A stretch of 33,795 nucleotides of DNA from Calvatia gigantea. Taxonomy: Eukaryota > Basidiomycota > Agaricomycetes > Agaricales > Lycoperdaceae. Below are positions 8,901 to 17,863 of this stretch, one piece after another. Positions within the stretch are counted from its first letter, which is position 1. Every line of letters starts with the position of its first letter. The notes below the pieces were generated by a model. It was given only the letters and a program-made list of their open reading frames with translations. It did no database searches and had not been told where the DNA came from. The DNA lies in the NCBI GenBank assembly GCA_025093985.1, contig JACAAK010000033.1, positions 1 through 33,795 of the forward strand, given 5' to 3'. The translations under genes and the position numbers were made by a program.

Positions 8901-9456
8901 GTATCTGGATTTGTTAGATCTTCAAATACCATAACAGGTTTAATATGGTGTTCATCAAGAAAGCTTTGAAGATTGTTACTACAAACAATAGGAAGTGAAA
9001 TAGAAGCGTATTGTAAACTTGATACTTCTCAATTAAAAAACTCATCCATTTTAGGCCAATAAAACCTAAGAAAGCTATAGCCATCATAAGAATTAAAATA
9101 ATTACTCCTATAGACCAAACTAATGTTCTTGGTGAATGATATGAACCATAGTATAATCCTCTACCTATGTGCATATAAACAAAGATAAAGAAAAATGAAG
9201 CTACATTAGCATGTGTATATCTAATAATCCATCCATTATTTACATCTCTCATTATGTGTTCTACACTATTAAATGCAAAATCTACACTTGGTGTATAATG
9301 CATAGCTAAGAAAGCTCCAGTTAATATTTGTATTATTAGACATGTAGCTAATAATGAACCAAAATTCCATAAATAAGTAATATTAGCAGGTTGAGGTGAA
9401 TCTACTACATAAGAATTAACTAATCTAAGAAGTACATGGGTTTTTAATAGTCTCAT
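5999..9456 (-). CDS. cob: Apocytochrome b, three exons, two group I introns
   Basis: This is the quinol-oxidising, two-haem membrane core of the cytochrome bc1 complex. Exons by my splicing are 9064-9456, 7376-7802 and 5999-6345, giving 1167 nt and 388 residues, the normal length. Exon 1 carries the haem His in [10 protein letters not shown] and ends ..AFLG. Exon 2 starts [14 protein letters not shown], includes the second His pair ([20 protein letters not shown]) and the Qo-site PEW. Exon 3 starts [17 protein letters not shown] and ends ..ATTTEAKA. At both introns the upstream exon ends in T and the intron ends in G, as group I introns do, and the joined frame matches the family without gaps. 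Intron sites follow codon 131 and split the Tyr codon after PEW. The stop is TAA. Confidence 0.95.
6346..7375 (-). mobile_element. cob intron 2: group I intron with LAGLIDADG frame
   Basis: The 1030-nt intron lies between GAATGGT and ATCTATTACC. Core elements read on the minus strand are a Q-like segment AATCAGCAGGAAACC (about 7234-7250), an R-like segment TCAGAGACTACACG (about 7187-7204) and an S-like segment AAGATATAGTCC (7127-7138), which together form the P4/P7 core of the self-splicing ribozyme. The endonuclease frame follows S and stops 17 nt before the 3' splice site. The subgroup (IB or related) is not fixed by eye. Confidence 0.88.
6363..7079 (-). CDS. LAGLIDADG homing endonuclease frame in cob intron 2 (no clear ATG start)
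   Basis: Enzymes of this family cut intronless cob alleles to spread the intron, and some help splicing as maturases. The open frame runs 238 codons from just after a TAA at 7080-7082. The first LAGLIDADG-like helix is [11 protein letters not shown] (open-frame residues 43-53), with the catalytic Asp. The second is [12 protein letters not shown], followed by the typical [11 protein letters not shown] strand, so both motifs are present. The first ATG (6887) lies after motif 1, so a protein starting there would lack one active-site half. Translation may start at ATA codons near 7070 or 7028-7020, or the gene may be decaying. The 3' end (..[14 protein letters not shown]) looks natural. Confidence 0.85.
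   Translation of the reverse strand, partial: CDLITSTSLVCSQNFSTITIPTKRLSKLERSELTIENPLNEIIIGLLLGDGHIKKRSLTGNSRFMYGQSSLRIQHLNYFNHVLELFKPYLSKDFKLKTKSFVDKRNNNNYSSVNFATLSLPCFNYYKNLFYNSDNLKIVPSNIQDLLTPRGLAYWIMDDGSLQNKGLHLNTYGFTNQDVLKLKSTLENMFGENTLKCSIHKHKKGDRIYIWGETMVVIRHNISKFMHTNMLYKINSYN
7803..9063 (-). mobile_element. cob intron 1: group I intron with GIY-YIG frame
   Basis: The 1261-nt intron begins right after ..TTCTTAGGT and ends ..GAGATGTTG before TATGTTTTACC. The ribozyme core lies at the 3' side: on the minus strand, GCTACAGACTGGGTCACTTG (R-like, about 7956-7980) and TGTACAGTCGAACATC (S-like, 7922-7937). The endonuclease remnant occupies the 5' side (8219-9049). A spacer-type palindrome block lies near 8110-8140 inside the intron. 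Confidence 0.87.
8219..9049 (-). pseudogene. GIY-YIG homing endonuclease frame interrupted by five TAA and one TGA
   Basis: A single reading frame of 277 codons (including the terminal TAA at 8219-8221) runs without any indel from ATG 9049. It is interrupted by TGA at 9029-9031 and TAA at 8864-8866, 8558-8560, 8525-8527, 8297-8299 and 8273-8275. The family signature is clear: [19 protein letters not shown], then [30 protein letters not shown] (catalytic Glu region), [20 protein letters not shown], and a C-terminal DNA-binding part with [20 protein letters not shown] and [17 protein letters not shown]. The catalytic Tyr, Arg and Glu appear kept. Arginine is mostly CGA here, whereas host genes use AGA, suggesting horizontal origin. 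It is probably a decaying endonuclease; recoding of TAA is possible but unlikely because TAA ends the host genes. Confidence 0.85.
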
Positions 9457-9970
9457 TTAATTTAATTTTTCTGCCTAGCCAAGACTAGTCTTTGGAAAAA
9501 AACAAAGTCTAGTCTAGGTTTTATCTTATTTTTAGTCGCTTTAATTTAAGCTAATCTAATTTTTTTATTATATTAATAATTTTTATTTATTTTTATATAT
9601 TTTAGCTAAAAGCTAGAAACTAGCTTAATATTTATATTACAACATTAAAATGAAGAGGCTTTATATTTACAGCTGCAGCAGCGGCCAAAGACTGGTCTAG
9701 GCAAAGCCTACTACTTTATCTGGAAAGTAGTAATAGCTAGCTAGCCTAGACTGGCATAGCTAGTCTGGCCTACAGCGGCTAAACTAAAATTTACTCAGTA
9801 AGTTTAAGCCACAGAGATAATATCTTATGAAAATAAGATTTATTAAATAAAATTTAAATACTATTAACTTAAGTTAAGTTAAAGGTATTAATTTTTCGTG
9901 TTACATTTAATATTTATATTTTAACTAAAACTATTGTCAATAATAGACACTATAACTAATTTAATTAATT
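9457..9970. other. Spacer cob-trnI
   Basis: No gene is seen. Upstream of cob lies an inverted pair ACTAGTCTTTG / CAAAGTCTAGT (about 9485-9512), which could fold in the cob leader. Further out is GC-rich repeat sequence (about 9670-9780) with GGCAAAGCC-type motifs. Confidence 0.6.
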
Positions 9971-10041
9971 TAAGCCCAAGAAGATTTGAACTTCTACAGA
10001 TTCCTCATCAAGAAATTATTCTACCTTTAAATTATAGGCTT
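9971..10041 (-). tRNA. trnI: tRNA-Ile (GAU)
   Basis: On the minus strand the acceptor AAGCCTA pairs with TGGGCTT, and anticodon stem ATTTC/GGAAT encloses TTGATGA with anticodon GAT. The T-arm is AGAAG-TTCAAAT-CTTCT and the discriminator is A. It decodes AUU/AUC. Confidence 0.93.
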
Positions 10042-10616
10042 TATTAAACTTTTTCTTGCCAAGCAGTAGCAGATTTTTATCTGCAAAGCCGCTGCTTGGC
10101 TTACCCTGACTTAGTAAAGCTACTACTCCCTTGCAGCCTTGAGGCTGCAGTAGCGAATGCTACACTAAATTAGTAATTTTTTAACTTAACTACTTTTAGT
10201 AGATCTAGTTTGATGTTGCCAGCAGCTAAAACATAATATAGTTGAGGCTTAATAAATAGTATTTATATTAAAGCTTTTAAAGACTAGCAAAGCTATTCCA
10301 ATGTAATTGGATTAGCAGCTTGACTGCTAATTCCTTCTAAAACTATAAGGGCTAGCAAGGTTGAATTTAACTAGGCCTTAAATAAACTAGCTTTGTAAGA
10401 CTAGACAGTCTAGGCTAGCTAGCTACTACTACTTTCCTTTGGCTAGACTAATCAGGTTGCGGGACGCCAACTTTAATGGATGCTTTAAAATTAACTAAAT
10501 ACAATTAAAATTGGGGGTTTTAAGTTAAATCATCTTAAAGTAGCGTAGCAAGGCTACTACAATTATTAAAAATAAAGCTTAAAATTATAGCCTAGGCTAG
10601 CTTACGCTAGTATAAA
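10042..10616. other. Spacer trnI-atp6
   Basis: No gene is seen. It contains the strong hairpin GCAGCCT-TG-AGGCTGC (10133-10148) immediately followed by GTAGCGAATGCTAC (10150-10163), a tandem double-hairpin arrangement. A GC-rich patch with the short inverted pair GTTG/CAAC lies at 10456-10471. Confidence 0.65.
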
Positions 10617-11384
10617 TTAGTGTAATTCTATAGCATCTTTTAAGTAAGAGCACACTAATAGTGTGAATACGAAAGCTTGGATTAAAGAAACAGCTAATTC
10701 TAAACCGATTAAAGCTAAGAATATTGTGAAAGGAACTAAAGTAATTATAGCTACAATTAAGCTACCTGTGAATAATTTATATAGATAAGTAGATAAGATT
10801 TTTAGTAAAGTGTGTCCAGCTACAATATTAGCGAATAATCTAACTCCTAAAGAAACAGCTCTAGCTAAATAAGATATTAATTCAATTAAAACTAATAAAG
10901 GTACTAAAGCTAAAGGAGTACCAGCAGGAATAAAGAAAGAGAAGAATTTAATACCATGTATTGATAAAGCTAATATAGTAACTCCAATAAAGATAGTTAC
11001 ACTTAGACCTAATGAAACTACACCACTTGCTGTTACAGCAAATGAATATGGAACATTAGATATTAAGTTACCTATTAATATGAAGAAGAATAATGAATAT
11101 ACAAAAGGTAAATAAATTTCACTTTGTGCTCCTATTTGTTCTCTTACCATAGAACTTAAACTAGCATATGATGATTCTAAAGAAACTGACCATTTACTTG
11201 GTATTAAGTTTGAATCATTATTACCAAAGTAATGTAAACCTACTACTACAAATAATACAAATAAAGAATATAACCCTAAATTTGTTAATGTTAAATTTAA
11301 GTGACCTAATATTGGAGCATTTAATCCTATTAAACTTGTAACTTCAAATTGACTTAATGGAGATAAGATAAATAATGTTTTCAT
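10617..11384 (-). CDS. atp6: ATP synthase F0 subunit a
   Basis: Subunit a forms the proton half-channels against the c-ring of mitochondrial ATP synthase. The protein has 255 residues, the usual fungal length. Conserved features are the early SPLSQFEVTSLIGL segment, MVREQIGAQSEIYLPFVYSLFFFIL, FIPAGTPLALVPLLVLIELI and ARAVSLGVRLFANIVAGHTL. The Arg in GVRLFAN (about residue 186) is the essential one facing the c-ring. The C-terminal helix LELAVSLIQAFVFTLLVCSY carries the conserved Gln. There are five to six membrane helices. In yeast the N-terminus is cleaved after assembly; the same may hold here. The stop is TAA. Confidence 0.97.
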   Translation of the reverse strand: MKTLFILSPLSQFEVTSLIGLNAPILGHLNLTLTNLGLYSLFVLFVVVGLHYFGNNDSNLIPSKWSVSLESSYASLSSMVREQIGAQSEIYLPFVYSLFFFILIGNLISNVPYSFAVTASGVVSLGLSVTIFIGVTILALSIHGIKFFSFFIPAGTPLALVPLLVLIELISYLARAVSLGVRLFANIVAGHTLLKILSTYLYKLFTGSLIVAIITLVPFTIFLALIGLELAVSLIQAFVFTLLVCSYLKDAIELH

Positions 11385-11969
11385 AATTTTGAATTTTGTT
11401 TTTATTTGACTGAAGATTATTACATTTGATACAAGCCTATTGAAAGAGCGGCTTAGTACTAAGCTTTCTAGCCAAAGGCTAGACTAGCACCCAGCTGCAG
11501 TAGCGGCAGACTAGCTTTAGCTAGTCGGCTTATAGTAAGTATAGGGTACTGCAGCTAGGCTAGCCTAATTAAAGTAAGCAAAGCTAACTAATTATACTAT
11601 TTTACCACCAATACTAGTTCAATTAAGCAGGTATCCAATTATTAATTACAGTTAGTCAATTACGGCAACTAATAATTGTTGTAATCAAATTTATTATAAT
11701 TTATAGGTATTATTGTAACCTTATTCAAGCCCTAGCCTAGGCTAGCTTACGCTACTGCCGCTACTGCTACTATTGTATTACTAATAAGATCTTGTAGCTA
11801 ACGTTAGGCAAAGCCTAATCCAGATTTTAATTATGAGGCAAATATTTAAAATAACAAAAATCTTGCTGCTAGTTAGAATAGCCTTTGATGATGTAGGCTT
11901 TGCCTAGAAAAGCTACCAGTAGTTAGTTAATTATATTAATTATAAATTAGCCTATATTTATTAAAATTT
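11385..11969. other. Spacer atp6-trnY
   Basis: No gene is seen. It has perfect hairpins CTAGCCAAAGGCTAG (11468-11482) and GACTAGCTTTAGCTAGTC (11509-11526), plus further AGGCAAAGCCT-type copies near 11810 and 11900. Confidence 0.65.
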
Positions 11970-12053
11970 TGAGCAGTAAAGGAATCGAACCTTTTACGGC
12001 TGTAAACCAATTCTTTTACAGAGAACCACCATTACCAATCGGATCACCTGCCC
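11970..12053 (-). tRNA. trnY: tRNA-Tyr (GUA), long variable arm
   Basis: On the minus strand the acceptor GGGCAGG pairs with ACTGCTC (last pair mismatched). The anticodon stem GTTCT/AGAAT encloses CTGTAAA with anticodon GTA. A bacterial-like long variable arm precedes the T-arm AAAGG-TTCGATT-CCTTT. It is 84 nt long. Confidence 0.92.
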
Positions 12054-12398
12054 TAAATATTTTGCTACTATCTTATGATTGGCCTCAAATATGACTAAGT
12101 GTAGCTGCAGCTTTAGCTGGCCTTTGGCCAGCAGACTTTGTAAATATATGCTACTAGCCAACAATAAGGCCTAGTTAATTAAAAGCCTTGCTGGTCTAGT
12201 CTAGAGCTGAAGCATATAATTATTGCAACCTCTCTTTTATAAAAATAAGATAGGAATTTTAACAGCCTTTTGTAGGTAAAAGCCTTTAAGTTAGAGTAGC
12301 AGCTTGGCTTTAGCAAGGCTAAGGGGGGTAAAATTAAAACTAGTAGCTACGCTATTGCGTTATCTTACTTTATCTTAAAACGCAAACAAACAAAATCA
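12054..12398. other. Spacer trnY-nad1
   Basis: No gene is seen. It contains the perfect hairpin CTGGCCTTTGGCCAG (12117-12131). Confidence 0.6.
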
Positions 12399-13460
12399 TT
12401 AGTAAGGAGCTATATCAAATGCTACTAATATACTTGGTATTAAAATAATAAAAGCTACTGCCACAGGTAATAAATTTAACCAACATAAATCTATTAACTG
12501 ATCATATCTTAATCTAGGTAGTGTTGCTCGGAACCAAACAAAGAAAAAACAAAAAATACAAGTTTTTAAACCTAGAATAATAGATTGAATATTAATGAAA
12601 GAATCATTAATAAAAATTTCAGGTAAATTATAGCCTCCTAAGAATAAAATAGCTGTTATACAACTAAATAATACGATTGATGAATATTCACCTAAAAAGA
12701 AGAAAACGAATGGTACTGAAGAGTGTTCAGTGAAAAATCCTGCAACTAATTCAGATTCAGCCTCTTGTAAATCAAAAGGAGTTCTAGAAGTTTCAGCTAA
12801 TATAGCTATAAAATAAAAAATAAATACAGGTAATAAAGGTACTATAAACCAAATAGCTTGTTGACTTTCAATTATAGTAGTTAAATTTAAAGATCCAGTT
12901 AATAATATTATTATTAAAATTGCTGAACTTAAGATTAATTCATAAGATATCATTGCAGCTGTTGATCTTAAACTACCTAAGAAAGCATATTTAGAATTAG
13001 CTGACCATCCCGCTAATAAAACTCCATATACTCCTAAAGAAGATAAAGCTAAAGTATATAAAATACCTAATGAAAAATCTGATAATGATAAACCTTGACC
13101 AAAAGGTATTATTCCCCATCCTAATAAACTAAATACTAATGTTGATACTGGAGCTAAATAGAATAATACTTTATTTGATTGAGAAGGTATAACTGTTTCC
13201 TTCACTATTAATTTTAAAGCATCTGCAAATGGTTGTAATACTCCATAATATCCTACTGTATTAGGACCTACTCTTCTTTGATGAGCTGCTAATTGTTTTC
13301 TTTCTATTATTGTCATAAAAGCTACTGCTAATAAAACTGGTAAAATTACAGATAATACATCTATTAAATTAAATATTACCCCATTTAAACCTGAATTTGA
13401 AACAGCTGCTAAATTTGTATTTATTCCTAACATTTTTAATTTTGTTAAATTATTTTTCAT
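12399..13460 (-). CDS. nad1: NADH dehydrogenase subunit 1
   Basis: This complex I membrane subunit lines the ubiquinone entry channel and links the matrix arm to the proton pumps. The 353-residue frame shows the signature AFMTIIERKQLAAHQRRVGP (about residues 47-66), VLQPFADALKLIVKE, and the acidic loop AETSRTPFDLQEAESELVAG, followed by a conserved FFLGEY. The C-terminal part WFRATLPRLRYDQLIDLCW is also typical. The first ~30 residues (MKNNLTKLKMLGINTNLAAV..) precede the usual start of the family, so translation might instead begin at the Met at residue 10 or later; the first ATG is given here. Eight transmembrane helices are expected. The stop is TAA. Confidence 0.96.
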   Translation of the reverse strand: MKNNLTKLKMLGINTNLAAVSNSGLNGVIFNLIDVLSVILPVLLAVAFMTIIERKQLAAHQRRVGPNTVGYYGVLQPFADALKLIVKETVIPSQSNKVLFYLAPVSTLVFSLLGWGIIPFGQGLSLSDFSLGILYTLALSSLGVYGVLLAGWSANSKYAFLGSLRSTAAMISYELILSSAILIIILLTGSLNLTTIIESQQAIWFIVPLLPVFIFYFIAILAETSRTPFDLQEAESELVAGFFTEHSSVPFVFFFLGEYSSIVLFSCITAILFLGGYNLPEIFINDSFINIQSIILGLKTCIFCFFFVWFRATLPRLRYDQLIDLCWLNLLPVAVAFIILIPSILVAFDIAPY

Positions 13461-14592
13461 CTTTACTTTTTATTAATTAGTAATTTTTTTAACCAACTAG
13501 CTGACCAGCTAAAGCAGGTAAGCAGAGAAAATATGACCTAGTCTAGGCTTCGCCTAGCGTAGCTATTGAAAGCCAAAGGCTTAAAATTTAATAGGTTTTA
13601 TAAAAAAGTTTAAATGAAAACAACTGTATAAATAACACCAGCAGTTACTGCGCACTAGCCTAACAAAGGCTACTACTGCTATACTGTCAGTAAATAAAAC
13701 CTAACCTAGCTGTAGCTAGGCTAGGCTGGTGCAGCTCTAATTAAATAAGAAGACTTCACTAAATTAAGCTTTAAGTTACTTTAGTTGTTACAGCCTAGGT
13801 ATAATACCTAGTTGGTTTATTACGTTAAGTTAATAATTTTACTTAACCATCAAATGCTTATTGAATAATTTTATAGTTTAAGCACTTAAAAGCTGCCTTT
13901 TTGACGAAGATTACTAATTTTCAGCTTATCGTCACCTAGCTTACTTTGTAAGCAAGTAGTCGGCTAAGCCTAGTCTAGTTTTGCTAGCCTGGCAGATTCA
14001 CACTATAACTAAATGAATGTATCCTTAATAGATTAACGTTATTTACTAAATTATTTTATTTTTTTATCGAAGGTATGGCATTTATATAAATGTAGCCAAC
14101 CTGTTAGTTGAATTAGGCAAAGCCTCATCTAGCTGTAGCACCTAGGCCTTGTTAGATTACTACGCTAGACCAGCAACGACTAGTCTGGAGGTGGCCTAGT
14201 GTTAGCTAAAGGCAAGCAAAGCAGCTAAAGCCTAAAGCATAGTAGTTTGCTAGCTAAGATATATATTTATATACTTTATTCTAGACTAGATTAATTTGTT
14301 AAACTTAACTACTTTTAATAGCAACATCAGCCTATAAAGGTAAAACCTAATGCAGACTTGATTGTGTCTTGGCAAAGCCTATTGCAGGTCTTGGTTTTGC
14401 TTAAAGCAAGTAAAAGCTTTGCAGATAAAATCTGGTCATGCTATATTTTTAGCAGTAGTAGCTAGGCTAGATTAGCGTACGCTACTATAAGCCAAAGCCG
14501 TTAGACAAAAAGATGGGGGAACCAAAATAAGATTTACAGTTAATTGCCAGACCGCTACAACAACGGCTAAAGCTTACTAAAACTATATAAAT
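13461..14592. other. Long spacer nad1-nad5 (1.1 kb), palindrome-rich
   Basis: No protein or tRNA gene is recognised. Palindromes include CCTAGC-TGTA-GCTAGG (13705-13720), CTAGGTAT-A-ATACCTAG (13795-13811) and TAGCGTACGCTA (14473-14484). The inner part (13830-14080) is more unique in sequence and includes a GACGA/TTCGTC inverted pair on the minus strand, which could be an unannotated structured RNA; no family match could be established by eye. Confidence 0.6.
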
Positions 14593-16641
14593 TTAAACAG
14601 CTATTATAATTAAAGAAGCTAAGTAAATTATAACTAATCTAATTTCAGTGTGACTAATTATATTGTAGTAGCTACTGCTAGACTTTACGCCTTCTGCTAC
14701 AGCTCCTATTGAGCTTGTATCAATAACAGCCAAGGCTGGGGCAAATACAATAAATAGTAACGATAGTAAACCTATTGTAATATAAAGAGAGTAAGTTGTT
14801 ATTACACCAGTATCTAATTTAGCGATATTTATACCTGTACCAGTTAATTTATTGGCTAAACCATAAGGCCCTAATAATTCTATAGCTCCTCTATCTATAT
14901 TTTTAGAAATATTATAACCAAGTTTAAATCCACTTTGTACTAAATAATGATTATAAACTACATCAAAATAATATTTACCATTTAAAAACCCATATATTTT
15001 TCTTCCTTGCCATAGGCCATAATTATTTACTAAATTATTTAAGAATCTAGGTTGTAAATGATATAAATAAAGAGCACTAGAAGCACCTAATAAACTAAGT
15101 ATAGCAGGTAATAATTTAATTGTAGTACTTAAAGAGAATTCAGCTTCAATTAAAGGATTATTATTAGGTCTTATGAATAAAGAATTTCCGAAGAAATCTG
15201 AACCTACACCTACAAATAAATCACTAGCAACGAATCCAAAGAAAATACTAAATAAAGCTAAAATTAATAGAGGGATAATAACAGGTAATTTAGATTCATG
15301 TGAATTTAAATAAGATTGTTTTGGACCATTAGCTGTTCCTAAGAAAACTAAACTTATTAATCTAAAACTATAGAAAGCTGTAATACCTGCTGTAATAGAT
15401 CCTAAAGTGTAAGCATACATTCCACTAAAACTATATTGTCCAAAAGCTAATTCTAAAATTAAATCTTTACTATAGAATCCAGTTAAGAAAGGTGTAGCTA
15501 ATAAACTTAAAGAACCTGCTAACATAGCAGAATATGTAAATGGTAAGAATTTTATTAATCCACCCATTCTTCTTACATCTTGTTGATCTTGGAATGAATG
15601 AATTACAGCACCTGCACCTAAGAATAATAAAGCTTTAAAGAAAGCATGATTTACAGTATGCATTAAAGCAACATTGTATTGACTTAATCCTATTGCCATC
15701 ATCATATATCCTAATTGAGATATAGTACTGAAAGCAATTATTCTTTTTAAATCATTACCTAATAAACCACAAGTACCAGCAAAAAAAGCTGTACTTGATC
15801 CTATTATTACTATTACTAATAAAGCATCTGGACTATATTCTAATATTGGTGAACTTCTTAATAATAAATAGATACCTGCAGTTACTAGTGTAGCAGCATG
15901 TAGTAAAGCACTTACTGGTGTTGGAGCTTCCATACTACCAGGTAACCATGAATGTAATGGTATATTAGCACTTTTAGCTAAAGCACCACCTAATAATAAT
16001 AAAGATATTATACTTATTGCTAATTCATTCATATATGGTACTAAAGTAAATATTTGAGAATAATTAAATGTTCCAAATAATGCAAATATAGCAAAGAATC
16101 CTATACTCATTAACATATCTCCTCCTCTATTCATTGTAAATGCTAATATTGCAGCTTTATTCGCTTGTATTCTTGTAAAATAGAAATTAATTAATAAATA
16201 AGATACTACTCCTATTGCTTCCCATCCTACAAACAATACAAAATAATTACCACCACATATTAATACTAACATTCCACCTGTAAAGGCTGATAAATATGAG
16301 AAAAATCTTTGATTATGAGGATCTGCAGATAAATAATCTATACTATAGATATGTATTAATGTTGAACAATATATTACTGCTAATCCTAATGATACTGTTA
16401 ATTGATCAAAATAGAATTCCCATGATATTTGTAAAATTTCTGAATCTAACCATGTTCCTATATTAATATATACTGGTGATCCACATAAACCTACTTCATA
16501 AAAAGCTATACTCATTAATATTGAACAGATTATTAAACTACCACAAGTTACTATATGTGATCCTGTTACTCCTACTTTTCTACCTAATAAACCGGATACT
16601 AATGATCCTAATATTGGTAATACTATAATTCCTAAATACAT
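14593..16641 (-). CDS. nad5: NADH dehydrogenase subunit 5
   Basis: The product is the distal proton-pumping subunit of complex I. The 682-residue protein includes VGWEAIGVVSYLLINFYF (about 138-155, with the key Glu) and ALAKSANIPLHSWLPGSMEA (about 220-239, key Lys). These are followed by PTPVSALLHAATLVTAGIYL, then LKRIIAFSTISQLGYMM near residue 303 and MHTVNHAFFKALLFLGAGAV. It ends with the long C-terminal part expected to form the lateral helix. It is slightly longer than usual; the tail near residues 635-665 is Ser-rich and contains the palindrome CAGCCTTGGCTG (14727-14738), resembling a hairpin insertion. It follows nad4L with no gap (stop TAA directly before ATG), so the two are almost surely co-transcribed. 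Confidence 0.97.
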   Translation of the reverse strand: MYLGIIVLPILGSLVSGLLGRKVGVTGSHIVTCGSLIICSILMSIAFYEVGLCGSPVYINIGTWLDSEILQISWEFYFDQLTVSLGLAVIYCSTLIHIYSIDYLSADPHNQRFFSYLSAFTGGMLVLICGGNYFVLFVGWEAIGVVSYLLINFYFTRIQANKAAILAFTMNRGGDMLMSIGFFAIFALFGTFNYSQIFTLVPYMNELAISIISLLLLGGALAKSANIPLHSWLPGSMEAPTPVSALLHAATLVTAGIYLLLRSSPILEYSPDALLVIVIIGSSTAFFAGTCGLLGNDLKRIIAFSTISQLGYMMMAIGLSQYNVALMHTVNHAFFKALLFLGAGAVIHSFQDQQDVRRMGGLIKFLPFTYSAMLAGSLSLLATPFLTGFYSKDLILELAFGQYSFSGMYAYTLGSITAGITAFYSFRLISLVFLGTANGPKQSYLNSHESKLPVIIPLLILALFSIFFGFVASDLFVGVGSDFFGNSLFIRPNNNPLIEAEFSLSTTIKLLPAILSLLGASSALYLYHLQPRFLNNLVNNYGLWQGRKIYGFLNGKYYFDVVYNHYLVQSGFKLGYNISKNIDRGAIELLGPYGLANKLTGTGINIAKLDTGVITTYSLYITIGLLSLLFIVFAPALAVIDTSSIGAVAEGVKSSSSYYNIISHTEIRLVIIYLASLIIIAV

Positions 16642-16908
16642 TTAATTTCTTAATGAAATTGTTCCTCTTAATCTATAATATGCTACTAAAATACTTAAAC
16701 CTATAACAGATTCTGCACCTGCTATTGATATTATATATATACTAAATGTTTGACCTACATTATCATCAAACCCATAAGAACTTATTAATACTAATAAAGT
16801 TACAGCTAATAACATTATTTCTATGGCTATGATCATAAGTATTATATTTTTTCTATTTAATATAAATCCTAAGATTCCTATTAAAAATAATAATATTGAT
16901 AAATTCAT
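16642..16908 (-). CDS. nad4L: NADH dehydrogenase subunit 4L
   Basis: This is a small three-helix complex I subunit of the proton-pumping module. Its 88 residues are the standard length. The conserved acidic residues sit in IMIAIEIMLLAVTLL (about 26-40) and IAGAESVIGLSILVAYYRL (about 62-80). The stop codon TAA is immediately followed by the nad5 ATG; in many fungi the two genes overlap by one base, here they only touch. Confidence 0.97.
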   Translation of the reverse strand: MNLSILLFLIGILGFILNRKNIILMIIAIEIMLLAVTLLVLISSYGFDDNVGQTFSIYIISIAGAESVIGLSILVAYYRLRGTISLRN

Positions 16909-17323
16909 TGTTTTTTTTAGTTCTAGCTACTAACATTCTTGTTTACATTTAATAATTGCTGCACTTAATTTTATAAGCCTAAAACAATAGTAGTAGCATT
17001 CGCTACGCTAGGCTTTGCCTAGACAAAGTAAGCTAGCCTAGCGTACGCTAGTGGCTGCAGCTAATGTGACTAGGCAAGTCAGCAAAAGTCTAATCCATAC
17101 TAGGCCTAAAGTTTACTAGGCTTTACCTATTCCTGGCCTAGTTGTAGACAAACTAATACCGCTATAAATACTCTGCCACTGGAACAGATAAAACAAAATC
17201 TACTCCAGAGCTAAAATTAACACCTTTTACTAGCTGTTGATGAAATAAAAAAAGTAAGCTAGCCTGTTGTTTTAGCAAAAAAGGCTAGTCTAGTAAAGCT
17301 ACTGCAAGTCTTAATTTCTTAAT
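16909..17323. other. Spacer nad4L-trnA
   Basis: No gene is seen. It holds GTAGCATTCGCTAC (16993-17006), AGGCTTTGCCT near 17010-17022 and TAGCGTACGCTA (17039-17050), three palindrome families within 60 nt. Confidence 0.65.
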
Positions 17324-17394
17324 TGGAGAAAGATAGATTCGAACTATCATATTTGTAGTGCAAATACAACTGATTACCATTATCAGATTCCCCC
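17324..17394 (-). tRNA. trnA: tRNA-Ala (UGC)
   Basis: On the minus strand the acceptor GGGGGAA pairs with TTTCTCC, the D-arm is TGAT/ATCA, and anticodon stem TTGTA/TACAA encloses TTTGCAC with anticodon TGC. The T-arm is GATAG-TTCGAAT-CTATC and the discriminator is A. Confidence 0.93.
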
Positions 17395-17863
17395 CCTTAA
17401 TTAATTAATAGTATTTATATTATATAGTAGTAGCATTCGCTACGCTAGGCTGTTCCTATAGCCTTGTTTATCATAAAAATTTGATGTGAACATCAAAGAC
17501 TAGGATTGCTTTACCTAGCTAAAGGCATCTTTCCTTGTCCTTGCTAAAGCCAGGCTTTGTTGATTTAATCAACTCTAACTCTTTTATATTTTAATAATTT
17601 AAATACATATCTTCTAAGTTAAAAGCTTAGTTAAGCTAGTCTTGCTAAGCCTAATGCTAGTTAAAGCTAATTAATTAAACTGGTTCTTAATAATTATAGC
17701 AAATTAGTGGGGGTTGTAGTTGCAGCCACTAGCGTACGCTAGGCTACTAGCAGTCTTTTAGCTGTAATAGCTTACGTTAGGCTCTGCGAAATAGTACTAA
17801 ACAATTAAAAATAACAAAAATAGTTAAATAAAACCTACTAGTTGCTTTAAAGTAAGCTAGCAA
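17395..17863. other. Spacer trnA-cox3
   Basis: No gene is seen. It contains GTAGCATTCGCTAC (17430-17443), the strong hairpin TTTGATG-TGAA-CATCAAA (17480-17497) and TAGCGTACGCTA (17730-17741). Confidence 0.65.
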
